Below the pieces are notes generated by a model. It saw nothing but the letters and a program-made list of their open reading frames with translations, was not told the DNA's origin and made no database searches. Below, one piece after another: positions 51,340-59,162 of a stretch of 64,000 nucleotides of DNA. Where the stretch lies: contig NZ_QHKL01000004.1 in assembly GCF_003947415.1 (NCBI RefSeq), positions 558,001 through 622,000 on the forward strand. Direction: 5' to 3'. The stretch is from Amycolatopsis sp. WAC 01376. Lineage in GTDB: Bacteria > Actinomycetota > Actinomycetes > Mycobacteriales > Pseudonocardiaceae. Each line of letters opens with the position of its first letter. The first letter of the stretch is position 1. A program made the position numbers and the translations under genes.

Positions 51340-52553
51340 TCGTCGCAACATGCTCCTGTTAGGACAGTAGCTTGTTGAGTCGTTCGGCTGGGGTGTCCCA
51401 GTCGAGGGTTTTGCGGGGGCGGCCGTTGAGTTCGGCGGCCACCCTCGCAAGGTCTTCCCGGCTGTGCGTGGCGAGGTTGGCGCCTTTGGGGAAGTACTGG
51501 CGGAGCAGGCCGTTGGTGTTCTCGTTCGAGCCTCGTTGCCAGGGTGAGTGCGGGTCGCAGAAGTAGATGTCGAGGTCGGTGGCCAGGGTGATCTGTGCGT
51601 GCCTGGCCATTTCGGTGCCCTGGTCCCAGGCCAGTGACCGGCGCAGCTGTGTGGGCAGGGTCTTGATGGTGGCGATCATCTGGTCGGCGACGGTGGCGGC
51701 GTCTTTCCCGCCGGGCAGGTGCAGCAGCAGGCAGAACCGGGTCGTGCGTTCGACCAGGGTCCCGATCGCCGAACGGTTGTCCTTGCCCATGATCAAATCG
51801 CCTTCCCAATGTCCCGGGACCGCCCGGTCGGCGGCCTCGGCGGGCCGTTCGGAGATCGGGACCATCCCGGCGATCTTGCCCTGGCGGGCCCGGCGCCCAT
51901 CGGGCATCCGCTGCGGCCGGCGGATCGCCCGCCCGGTCCGCAAGCACCGCGCCAGCTCACGCCGCAGCGCGCCCCGGCCTTGGACGTAGATGGCCTGGTA
52001 GATCGTCTCGTGACTCACGTGCATCCTCGGCTGGTCGGGAAAGTCCCGGACCAGCCTGGCAGCGACCTGCTCCGGCGACCACCACGCCCGCAGATCCGCC
52101 TGCACTCTGTCCCGTAACACCAGGTCAACGGCCAGCTTCGCCGGTTTCGGCCGTTTCGCCCGCTCCTCGGCCGCGTGCTGGGCCGAGCTGGCCCGATAGC
52201 CCTGCCCGGTGCTGTTGCGGTCCAGTTCCCGCCCGATCGTGGAGCGATCCCGCCCCAACCGGCGCGCGATCTCCGCTTTCGGCACCTGCTGGGCCCACAG
52301 GATCATGATCTCCTCCCGCTCGCCCAGCGAGAGATAGCGGCCCGACCCAGACTTCGGCGCATTACTGATCACCCCGCCAGCCTCCTCGAACAACCGTCTC
52401 CCACTGGCCCGCGACACGCCCACGGCCACCGCCGCCCGCTCCACCGGCAACCCAGCCCGCACCCGATCCCAGAACGCCACCCGCACATCCCGCGGCAACC
52501 AACGACGACGTTTCCCAGCCACCACAACACCTCCACATCAGATGTTGCGACGA
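51340..52553 (-). mobile_element. IS30-family insertion sequence
   Basis: About 1.2 kb bounded by the inverted repeats TCGTCGCAACAT (51340-51351) and ATGTTGCGACGA (52542-52553), enclosing one intact transposase gene. Target duplications are not clear, so the ends may be off by a few bases. It stands between the efflux gene and a cluster of dispersed repeats. Confidence 0.88.
51359..52525 (-). CDS. IS30-family transposase
   Basis: 388 residues from GTG 52525. Two N-terminal helix-turn-helix regions (VAVGVSRASGRRLFEEAGG and VPKAEIARRLGRDRSTIGREL) precede the DDE core: GHWEGDLIMGKDN (first Asp), SLAWDQGTEM (second Asp) and GSNENTNGLLRQYFPKG (Glu). No frameshift or stop, so it should be active. 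IS30 elements move through a circular intermediate and prefer palindrome-like targets, which fits insertion beside the hairpin-rich strip at 52.6-53.1 kb. Confidence 0.93.
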   Translation of the reverse strand: MVAGKRRRWLPRDVRVAFWDRVRAGLPVERAAVAVGVSRASGRRLFEEAGGVISNAPKSGSGRYLSLGEREEIMILWAQQVPKAEIARRLGRDRSTIGRELDRNSTGQGYRASSAQHAAEERAKRPKPAKLAVDLVLRDRVQADLRAWWSPEQVAARLVRDFPDQPRMHVSHETIYQAIYVQGRGALRRELARCLRTGRAIRRPQRMPDGRRARQGKIAGMVPISERPAEAADRAVPGHWEGDLIMGKDNRSAIGTLVERTTRFCLLLHLPGGKDAATVADQMIATIKTLPTQLRRSLAWDQGTEMARHAQITLATDLDIYFCDPHSPWQRGSNENTNGLLRQYFPKGANLATHSREDLARVAAELNGRPRKTLDWDTPAERLNKLLS

Positions 52554-52619
52554 CCACTAGAACTCAAGCGGCTCTCACGGACGCCTGAGCCTTGTGGTCC
52601 CTGAAGGACTCCTTCCCCA

Positions 52620-52973
52620 AGTACATGAAGGACCCCTTCCTTGCGCCTAGTGTCCTGCACCGGAAGTTCGCGCCGTAAATCCGTATCGATATCCGGCCGT
52701 TTCGCGCCTGGCCCTGGGGTCACGAGGTGATAGGCAGGTCGTGAGTGGTAAGTGTCGTTCTAACGACACTTACCACTCACGACCCCCGTGACCGGTCCGG
52801 AACCTCGCCATGAAGGCCTCCTGGCTCCCTTGAAGTCAGCGAAATGCTCACGGCCTCAGCCGACAGCATCTTCACCGCACGAAACAAGAAACAAGATCCT
52901 TCGGCACCACACCGAATACCACACGAACTTCCGACTCGTGACACTAGGCACAGGAAGGGGTCCTTCATGTACT
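52620..52973. repeat. 354-base element with 34-base terminal inverted repeats (split family A hairpin)
   Basis: AGTACATGAAGGACCCCTTCC...CCTAGTGTC at 52620-52654 is matched in inverted orientation at 52940-52973, with only the TTGCG/TGTG bases differing. In other copies of family A the arms touch; here 285 bases lie between them, including another hairpin (52737-52784). The whole gene-free stretch 52554-53185 contains these repeats and nothing that looks coding. Confidence 0.65.
52737..52784. repeat. Intergenic hairpin, family B (gtcgtgagtggtaag type)
   Basis: GGTCGTGAGTGGTAAGTGTCGTT and its exact complement form a 23-base stem with a 2-base loop (CT). Related sequences form the ends of the long repeats at 35336 and 62193. 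Confidence 0.8.
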
Positions 52974-53002
52974 CCGAAGCGCCCACCCCCAGCCAGGAAT
53001 CC

Positions 53003-53049
53003 GTGAGGGCCTCCTTCCCTACCCTCAAGGTAGTGAAGGAGGCCCTCAC
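53003..53049. repeat. Intergenic hairpin, family C
   Basis: GTGAGGGCCTCCTTCCCTACC and a complement with one mismatch enclose CTCAA. A degenerate piece of family B (ACACTTACCACCCGTGAG) follows near 53100. Possible terminator for the regulator ending at 53186. Confidence 0.7.
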
Positions 53050-53185
53050 TACCCGCCGATGTGGTCCGTGACTGCGTGGACGGCGCGGTCGACTTTAAGG
53101 ACACTTACCACCCGTGAGACGCGACCCCATTCTCACGTGACAATTTCCGCCGTCGACCTTGGTGCCCACGCCACAGAAACGCGAT

Positions 53186-54103
53186 TCAAAGCCAGCCTTG
53201 GCGCGAAGCCTGTACTCCCAGCTGGAATCGCGTCTGCGCGCCCAGCAATTGCTGCAGGCGGCTGATCCGCCGGAGCACCGTGCGCTCGCTGATGCCGAGT
53301 TCGCGTGCGATCGCCTCGTCCGTCAGGCCTCCGCTCAACAGCGCGAGCAGACGGCGAGTGGCGACTGTCGGTTCCTGGGCGGCTTCGGCGTCGTCCGGAC
53401 CACCCGCCCGCACCGGCACACCCATCCGCCAGAACGATGCGAACAACTCGATCAGGGCGCTCAGCATCATCGACGGATGGATCAGCAGGGCGAGCACGTC
53501 ACCGGCGTCGGAGTTCGGGACGGCGATCAGCGCCCGCTTGCTGTCGGCGATCACCAGCTTCAAGGGCAGCCTCGGGAACACCCTGGCCTGCTCCCCCAGT
53601 GCGATACTCGACTGCACCTGGGCGAATCCGTCATCATCCTGCAGCACGGACGAGTCGTAAACCACGCGGTACGCGATGCCCCGCGCCATCGAACCCGGCT
53701 GCACCGTGCTCACCTCGGCCTTCGGGCTCATGTACGACCCGGGGTCCAGGGCGACGATGTCCACGCTCGCCTGCGTCTGCATGGCCTCGAAGGTGGCGAT
53801 CACCTCGTCGCGGCTGCGCAGCACCTCGACGAAATCCGCGTCCCGGCCGGTCCGCAGGGAGTAGGCGGCGCCGAGTACCTCGGCCGCTTCCCGTGCGCGG
53901 ACGGCCGCGGCCTCGTGCTGCGCCGCGAACGCCGACAGTGCCGCCCGCGGCGGGCGCACCTCGACCCCGGAGGCGCCCGCCCGGACCAGACCGAACCGCT
54001 CCAGCTCCGCCAGCTCGGCGCCGGGCGTGATCGGGCGCCCGTCCAGCAGGGCCCGGTACAGCTGCTCGGCCTCCATCGACAGGCCCCGCGACTCGGCGAG
54101 CAT
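53186..54103 (-). CDS. LuxR/TrmB-like helix-turn-helix regulator
   Basis: 305 residues from ATG 54103, with GGAGGAG upstream; an earlier start at 54154 would add 17 residues without such a signal. The N-terminal MEAEQLYRALLDGRPITPGAELAELERFGLV is a TrmB-like winged region, the middle is an approximately 120-residue ligand-type domain, and the C-terminus is a LuxR-type helix-turn-helix (LLSGGLTDEAIARELGISERTVLRRISRLQQLLG). Such proteins are common single regulators in Streptomyces and Amycolatopsis. No partner gene is clear; the neighbour is a separately terminated peptidase. Confidence 0.83.
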   Translation of the reverse strand: MLAESRGLSMEAEQLYRALLDGRPITPGAELAELERFGLVRAGASGVEVRPPRAALSAFAAQHEAAAVRAREAAEVLGAAYSLRTGRDADFVEVLRSRDEVIATFEAMQTQASVDIVALDPGSYMSPKAEVSTVQPGSMARGIAYRVVYDSSVLQDDDGFAQVQSSIALGEQARVFPRLPLKLVIADSKRALIAVPNSDAGDVLALLIHPSMMLSALIELFASFWRMGVPVRAGGPDDAEAAQEPTVATRRLLALLSGGLTDEAIARELGISERTVLRRISRLQQLLGAQTRFQLGVQASRQGWL

Positions 54104-54264
54104 GACGCTTCTCCTCCCCCACCCCAGGATCGACAGGCGTGACATCGATGTCACGCCTCGCGGTATCGCTGCTTCCGTTCACTGCTCTTGAGGGGGTCAG
54201 CGCCGGAATCGTGCGGCTGGACCAGTAACGAAAGGATCACGGATCCCGGTGGAGGCACGCCGAA

Positions 54265-54302
54265 GAGGCTCCCGCGAACCGGATCGGGCTCGCGGGAGCC
54301 TC
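54265..54302 (-). terminator. Hairpin after the tripeptidyl-aminopeptidase-like gene
   Basis: GAGGCTCCCGCGA and its exact complement form a 13-base stem with a 12-base loop, 20 bases after the stop at 54322. Confidence 0.75.
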
Positions 54303-54321
54303 TGTTCAGCGCTTTCGGGGA

Positions 54322-56130
54322 CTAGGCGTTGGCGGGCATCCCCTTCTCGTCGGCCGCCGGGGTCGCGGCGCCTTCGAGCAGCTCACGGACGATCTCGTTC
54401 GCCTTGCGGACCTGGGGGGTGATCATCTTGATCTTGATCTTCCCGTCGTGCCCGAGGTGACCGCCGACCTCGGCGGTCTTGTCCTCACCCGGCAGGGGCA
54501 GCCCCTGGCAGCCGGTGAACTTCTTCTTCGGCGTGAGACCGGTCTGGAAGTAGGCGACGATCGGGTCGTCGACGCAGTCGGTGTTGTACGGGAAGATCCC
54601 GTGGCTGCCTTCGTTGTCGACACTGATCATCTTGGCGCCCGGCAGGGCGTTCGCGGTGGCGAGCGCGCCTTCGTACGGCGTGGCCGCGTCGAGTTCGGTC
54701 TGCGCGATCAGCAGCTTCGGGAACGTCTTCTCCTCCGGCGCCGGCTTGGCGTTGGTGGTCGGCCAGAACGCGCACAGCGGCGCACCCGAGAGGGCCATGA
54801 TCGGCGCGATGAACGGCGCGTTCACGGTCAGGTCGGCCTGCCAGTAGTTCCAGTAATGCAGGTTCTGGTTCCACTGGCCGTCCTGGCACCGGATCGCCTC
54901 GAACGCCGCGTCCCAGGTCTCGACCTCGGCACCGCCCTGGTAGGAAGCCTTGCGCTCGACCGAGTCCTTCTTCGCGATGGCCTCCAGGGCGTTGCCCTTC
55001 GCCTTGTTCAGGAACGCCTTGTTCGCGTCGGTCAGACCGGGCGTGCTCAGTGCCTTCGCGACGACCTGCCCGAGCTTCTCCGCGTCGGTCCCGGTGGGCG
55101 CCGGTCCCTTCGCCAGCGCGGCCACCATCGAGGCCGCGGACGGGTACTGGGAGGTGTCGTACATCGCCGGGATGATGAACCACGCGGCGTAGAGCATGCC
55201 CGCGAACTCCCGGGTGCCGCCCGCCTTCTCCCAATTGCGGCGAATCTCGAGCGGGTCGGTGCCCGTCTTGTACTTGGCGTCGTTGCGCGCCATGTAGGGC
55301 AGCAGTGCTTCCTGGAACTGGCGGTCACGGCTGCGCGGCTGGAGGTCCCAGGTCTTCTCCAGCGTCGAACGGCTCGCGTCGGTCGAGGAGTCGAGCAGGA
55401 ACCGGTGCGCCTTGCTCGGGAACGTCGTGGCGTACCAGGTGCCCAGCCACGTGCCGTACGAGTAGCCGATGTAGCTGGTCTTCTTCTCCCCGAGCAGCAC
55501 CCGGATGAAGTCCATGTCGTACGCGGTCTGCTCGGTGGTGATGAACTTCGTCAGCGGGTTCTTCAGGCAGCCTTCGACCTTCGCCCGGCTGATCACGTTC
55601 TGATCCGTGCTGTCCGGGACGGTGTAGCTACAGGTCAGCGGAGTGCTCTGACCGACACCGCGGGGATCGAAACCGACGAAGTCGTACTGCGAGGCCAGCA
55701 CGGGGCTGCGCATCGCCATCGCGGCGCCCCACGGCAGGCCCTCGCCACCGGGGCCGCCCGGGTTGACCAGCGCGATGCCTTGCCTGCCGGTGCCGGGGTA
55801 GGCGGTCGCGGTCTTGGAGACACGGACGCCGATCGTGTTGCCGTCCTGCGGGTTGTGCCAGTCGCGCGGCACCTGGATGGTGGCGCAGGCGAGGCCCTTG
55901 ACCTTCTTCAGTTCGGCTTCCGTCGCCGGCGCGACGGAGGGGAACGAGCACTCGCCCCAGGCCACGGCCTGTTTGGTCAGCGCGCCGGCGAGCGCCGCGG
56001 TGTCCGGGTCGGCCTTGGCCGCGGGAGCCGCACCCGCGGCGGGAGCCAGTACCAGGCCCGAGGCCAGGAACGCACCGGCGACCACGGCCACCGTGCCTCT
56101 CCGCGTCTTTCTCGTACTACCGATCACCAT
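54322..56130 (-). CDS. Secreted alpha/beta-hydrolase, tripeptidyl-aminopeptidase type
   Basis: 602 residues from ATG 56130, preceded by AAAGGG. Signal peptide (RRGTVAVVAGAFLASGLVLAPAAG, cleaved after GAA). The fold has the oxyanion loop NPGGPGGEGLPWG, FVGFDPRGVGQS, the nucleophile in YIGYSYGTWLG, and C-terminal Asp/His candidates in ELDAATPYEGA and NEGSHGIF, with the extra C-terminal domain of the Streptomyces tripeptidyl aminopeptidase (SlpD/E, Tap) group. The enzyme removes N-terminal tripeptides from extracellular proteins. Expected to be secreted or wall-associated. A longer open frame upstream crosses other genes and is not real. Confidence 0.88.
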   Translation of the reverse strand: MVIGSTRKTRRGTVAVVAGAFLASGLVLAPAAGAAPAAKADPDTAALAGALTKQAVAWGECSFPSVAPATEAELKKVKGLACATIQVPRDWHNPQDGNTIGVRVSKTATAYPGTGRQGIALVNPGGPGGEGLPWGAAMAMRSPVLASQYDFVGFDPRGVGQSTPLTCSYTVPDSTDQNVISRAKVEGCLKNPLTKFITTEQTAYDMDFIRVLLGEKKTSYIGYSYGTWLGTWYATTFPSKAHRFLLDSSTDASRSTLEKTWDLQPRSRDRQFQEALLPYMARNDAKYKTGTDPLEIRRNWEKAGGTREFAGMLYAAWFIIPAMYDTSQYPSAASMVAALAKGPAPTGTDAEKLGQVVAKALSTPGLTDANKAFLNKAKGNALEAIAKKDSVERKASYQGGAEVETWDAAFEAIRCQDGQWNQNLHYWNYWQADLTVNAPFIAPIMALSGAPLCAFWPTTNAKPAPEEKTFPKLLIAQTELDAATPYEGALATANALPGAKMISVDNEGSHGIFPYNTDCVDDPIVAYFQTGLTPKKKFTGCQGLPLPGEDKTAEVGGHLGHDGKIKIKMITPQVRKANEIVRELLEGAATPAADEKGMPANA

Positions 56131-56255
56131 GATCCCTTTCGACAAGAGCCCCCGACGTCCGTACGTGAAGTAAAGACGGGTGATCAGGTTTCCCACACGG
56201 CCCGGAGCTGGCGGATACCCGACATGGCAGGATCTCGACACCGCGCGGCTCCGGC

Positions 56256-56335
56256 GTAACGCGCGTGATCGCCCTTCAATCACGTGAGTTACGCCCCTGA
56301 TCACGCGAGTTACGAGTCTGATCACGCGAGTTACG
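56256..56335. repeat. 21-base tandem repeat, three direct units plus one inverted
   Basis: GATCACGCGAGTTACG-type units start at about 56279, 56300 and 56321 with a period of 21, and GTAACGCGCGTGATC at 56256-56270 is the same motif inverted. The last unit touches the stop of the gene ending at 56331. Related words (GTGACTCGCGTGCTT, CACGCGAGTACGTG) occur at about 23020-23080. Confidence 0.7.
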
Positions 56336-57227
56336 ACTTCCCTTCGCGCAGGTGATCCCGCAACGCCCGCGCCACCCGGGCCATCAGCACTTCGGCCTCC
56401 GGCTGGATCGCCGCGGGCACCCGAGATGCGGTCAGCGCGGCGATCGCGTACATCCCGCCGTCGGCGTGTTCGACCACCCCGACCTCGTGCCGCAGGTTCA
56501 GGACGGTACCCGTCTTCGACGACCATTTCGTGGCGTCGGAGACGAAATCGGGGCTCAGCCGTTGACGCAGCAGGTTGAGTCCCATGAGCTCGCGCACCCG
56601 CGCCGCCACCTCTTCGTCCACTTTGGACGGTTTCCACAGCGCTTCGAGCAGGTTCACGAACGCGCGGGCCGAACCGGAGCTCGCGCGCGTGACGTCGAGC
56701 TGCGGAACGGGATGGCCTTGCCCGGCGGTGCCCGCGTTGATCGCGAGCGCGTGCGCGAGGTGGACGTCCGTGGGGGCGAACCGTTCGGCGGGGGTGTCGC
56801 TGAGGTCCGCGGCCGGATGCCGCGCGGTGATCCCGGAAACGCCCCATTCGCGCGTCATCCTGGTGACCTCGGCCGGCAGCGTCAGCGCGAAGAGCGCGTC
56901 CGCCGCGGTCTCGTCGCTGATGGCCATGCTCAGGTAGAGCAGGTCGTCGATCGCCACCCTGGCCGGATGCCGGAACCGGGTCAGCCCGGTCGGTCCCGGC
57001 GCGGTGGCCCGCCCGGGCTGGACGTCGATCGGCGCCGAACCGTCCAGTTCGCCCCGGCGGATCCGCTCCAGGGTCGCCGCGGCGAGGGGAATCTTCACCA
57101 GCGACGCGCTCGGGAACTCCAGGTCGGGGTCGATGCCGATCTCGTAGCCGGTCCGCAGATCCCGCACCAGGAACGAACCGCGCAGGCCGCCGTCGTCCAG
57201 TTCGGCGCGCAGTGTTCCGGTGTTCAT
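56331..57227 (-). CDS. Cytoplasmic beta-lactamase-fold protein, BlaB-like
   Basis: 298 residues from ATG 57227 (GGAGGAGA upstream). It has the penicilloyl-serine fold motifs SASLVK (SxxK), AISDETAAD (SDN-like, with Glu for Asn) and SSKTG, but no signal peptide, so it should stay inside the cell. It is coupled to the LysR gene by an ATGA overlap. In Streptomyces cacaoi the blaA-blaB pair (a LysR regulator and a serine-penicillin-binding-like cytosolic protein) is needed to induce the divergent blaL beta-lactamase; this locus has the same three genes in the same layout. An independent hydrolase role is also possible. Confidence 0.82.
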   Translation of the reverse strand: MNTGTLRAELDDGGLRGSFLVRDLRTGYEIGIDPDLEFPSASLVKIPLAAATLERIRRGELDGSAPIDVQPGRATAPGPTGLTRFRHPARVAIDDLLYLSMAISDETAADALFALTLPAEVTRMTREWGVSGITARHPAADLSDTPAERFAPTDVHLAHALAINAGTAGQGHPVPQLDVTRASSGSARAFVNLLEALWKPSKVDEEVAARVRELMGLNLLRQRLSPDFVSDATKWSSKTGTVLNLRHEVGVVEHADGGMYAIAALTASRVPAAIQPEAEVLMARVARALRDHLREGKS

Positions 57228-58105
57228 GTCGTCTCCTCCGCGCCGAGACATCGGGCGATGTCCGGCCACAATCGTGCCCGGAGCCGCTGCGCGTCCTCGC
57301 CGAGCCCCGCCGTGATCTCGAATCCGCGCGCGAGCCGGAGCTCGCCGAGCGGCCGCCAGGCCAAGCCGAGTTCGGCGGACTGAGCCGGCGAGCACAACAA
57401 CAGATCGTCCGAACCGAACACGGCCGCCGCGGCCGCGGTGAGCGAATCGGCGACGGGCACCTGCGCGGGCCGCAGCCCCACCGAGTCGCGGATCCGGAAC
57501 AGGCGGTCGCGGATATGCGGCACGTCGTCCTCCGGCTGGATCCAGACCCGGCGTGGCGTGCGGCCGGACCGGCCGACCCGCAGCGTTTCCAGATGCAGGG
57601 CGCCCGCCCGTGGCTTCCCTCTGCTCGCCAGGCCGAGCGGCACCTTCCACCCGCCCTCTTCGGCGGGGACGACCGTGAGCGCCGCGCGGACCTCCTGCGT
57701 ACGCACGAGTTCCGCCCGTTCCCTCGGCGGGGCCTGCCGGAACTCCAGGAAGACGTCGAGCGCTCGCGCCGCCGCGTCGAGTTCGGCGAGCTCGCGGACG
57801 GTGCAGGTTTCCGGCATCGCAAGCCGTAGCGGCCGCAGTTTGGCGCGCTGCGCGTCGTGTTCCATGGCGTCGGCCAGTGCCACCAGCCGTTTCGCCGACG
57901 GCAGCATGTCCCGGCCGAACGGGGTGAGCCGGGCGCGCCGGGTGGAGCGGTCGAACAGCCGCTCGCCGAAATGCCGTTCCAGCGCGGCGATCCGGCGGCT
58001 CGCCACCGGTTGGGGAATGCGGGCGATCGCGGCTCCCGCGGTGAAGGTCCCGGCTTCACTCACGCTCACGAACGCCCGGCAACTGCCGATCAGGTCCACG
58101 ACCAC
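57224..58105 (-). CDS. LysR-family regulator, BlaA-like
   Basis: 293 residues from GTG 58105; GTG 58099 is an alternative, and no strong ribosome site is seen. The N-terminal helix-turn-helix (CRAFVSVSEAGTFTAGAAIARIPQPVASRRIAALERHFG) is typical. It is divergent from the class A beta-lactamase across about 100 bases and coupled to the BlaB-like gene, so it is the likely activator of both. The intergenic region contains TGTCTTGGACAGCAT (58141-58155), repeated beside the LysR gene at 32.9 kb. Confidence 0.87.
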   Translation of the reverse strand: MVVDLIGSCRAFVSVSEAGTFTAGAAIARIPQPVASRRIAALERHFGERLFDRSTRRARLTPFGRDMLPSAKRLVALADAMEHDAQRAKLRPLRLAMPETCTVRELAELDAAARALDVFLEFRQAPPRERAELVRTQEVRAALTVVPAEEGGWKVPLGLASRGKPRAGALHLETLRVGRSGRTPRRVWIQPEDDVPHIRDRLFRIRDSVGLRPAQVPVADSLTAAAAAVFGSDDLLLCSPAQSAELGLAWRPLGELRLARGFEITAGLGEDAQRLRARLWPDIARCLGAEETT

Positions 58106-58140
58106 ATACTATGCGGATTTCGCATGAAAGGGGTCATTAG

Positions 58141-58155
58141 TGTCTTGGACAGCAT
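58141..58155. promoter_or_regulatory. 15-base motif between LysR and beta-lactamase genes
   Basis: TGTCTTGGACAGCAT is identical to bases 32973-32987, in the other LysR divergent region. A possible LysR site or shared -35 region (TTGGAC). GCTGGACAGACTG follows ten bases on. Confidence 0.4.
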
Positions 58156-58206
58156 GACCGGCGCTGGACAGACTGCGGACATCGAACGATCTTGAAAGGA
58201 ATCACC

Positions 58207-59097
58207 GTGTCCGTCACTTCTCGCCGCTGGGCCGCCCTGCTGGCGCTCTCGGTCGTGTCACTCGCCTCGTGCTCCACTCCCGCTCCCGCGCAACCGCCCG
58301 CCGCCACTCCGGCCGCTTCGGTAGACCGAGCCGAATTCGAACAGCTCGAACGTGCTTTCGCCGCCCGTCTCGGGGTGTACGCGGTGGACACCGCGAACGG
58401 CCGCGAGGTCGCCTTCCGCGCCGACGAACGGTTCGCCTACGCCTCGACGCACAAGGTGTTCAGTGCCGGCGGCGTTCTGCAGCGGACGTCGATCGCCGAC
58501 CTGGACCGCACGGTGACCTACGGCCAAAAGGACGTGGTCGTCAATTCGCCGGTCACGGAGAAGCACGTCGGGACGGGCTTGCCGCTGCGCGCCGTCATGG
58601 ACGCGACCCTCCGGTACAGCGACAACACCGGCGGCAACCTGCTCTTCCGCGAACTCGGCGGCCCCGAAGGTCTCAACGCGGTGCTGCGCGGCATCGGCGA
58701 CACCACGAGCCACGCCGACCGGATCGAACCCGAACTCAACGACACCGCGCCCGGCGACCCGCGGGACACCAGCACGCCCCGCGCTCTCGCCGTGAGCCTG
58801 CGCGCGTTCGCCCTCGGCGACGCCCTCCCCGAGGACAAACGCAAGATCCTGGTCGACATGATGCGCGCCAGCACCACCGGCGACCAGAACATCCGGGCCG
58901 GCGTCCCCGGCTGGCCGGTCGCAGACAAGACCGGTACCGCGTCTTACGGAACGCGCAACGACATCGGCGTCGTGTGGCCGCCGAACCGGGCTCCGATCGT
59001 CATCTCGATCCTGACCGACCGGTCCGCCAAGAACGCCAAGATCGACAACAAGCTCCTCGCGCAAGCCACCGCGGCCGTGGTCAAAGCCCTCCCCTGA
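58207..59097 (+). CDS. bla: Class A beta-lactamase (lipoprotein)
   Basis: 296 residues from GTG 58207, six bases after GAAAGGA; a TTG at 58192 is less likely. The signal sequence ends with the lipobox LASC, so the enzyme should be lipid-anchored outside the membrane. All class A active-site elements are present: STHK (Ser70), YSDN (Ser130), EPELND (Glu166) and DKTGTASYGTRND (Lys234 region). It opens penicillins and perhaps cephalosporins. It is divergent from the BlaA/BlaB-like pair, which predicts beta-lactam-inducible expression. A strong hairpin follows the stop. Confidence 0.93.
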   Translation: MSVTSRRWAALLALSVVSLASCSTPAPAQPPAATPAASVDRAEFEQLERAFAARLGVYAVDTANGREVAFRADERFAYASTHKVFSAGGVLQRTSIADLDRTVTYGQKDVVVNSPVTEKHVGTGLPLRAVMDATLRYSDNTGGNLLFRELGGPEGLNAVLRGIGDTTSHADRIEPELNDTAPGDPRDTSTPRALAVSLRAFALGDALPEDKRKILVDMMRASTTGDQNIRAGVPGWPVADKTGTASYGTRNDIGVVWPPNRAPIVISILTDRSAKNAKIDNKLLAQATAAVVKALP

Positions 59098-59112
59098 GCC
59101 ACCGGACGGCTT

Positions 59113-59154
59113 GTCCCGCCGGGGCCGACGAGGATCCGTCCGCCCCGGCGGGAC
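59113..59154. terminator. Bidirectional hairpin terminator
   Basis: GTCCCGCCGGGGC and its exact complement form a 13-base stem with a 16-base loop between the convergent beta-lactamase and VWA genes. Confidence 0.8.
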
Positions 59155-59162
59155 TCACCGGC

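Noticed and set aside
51297-51947. N-terminal extension of the DHA2 transporter into the IS element
   Set aside because: It overlaps the transposase in another frame; the signature first helix begins at ATG 51296 after a strong GAGGAGG.
52777-53104. Short open frames in the repeat cluster
   Set aside because: They run through hairpin arms, lack ribosome sites and codon bias, and have no conserved features.
56256-56335. Tandem 21-base repeats as a possible CRISPR array
   Set aside because: The units abut with 4-6 variable bases between them, there are no spacers of 30 bases or so and no cas genes.
54322-58059. A 1245-codon minus-strand frame joining the peptidase to sequence across two other genes
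   Set aside because: Upstream of 56130 it runs out of frame through the BlaB-like and LysR genes, has shadow composition and lacks a ribosome site.
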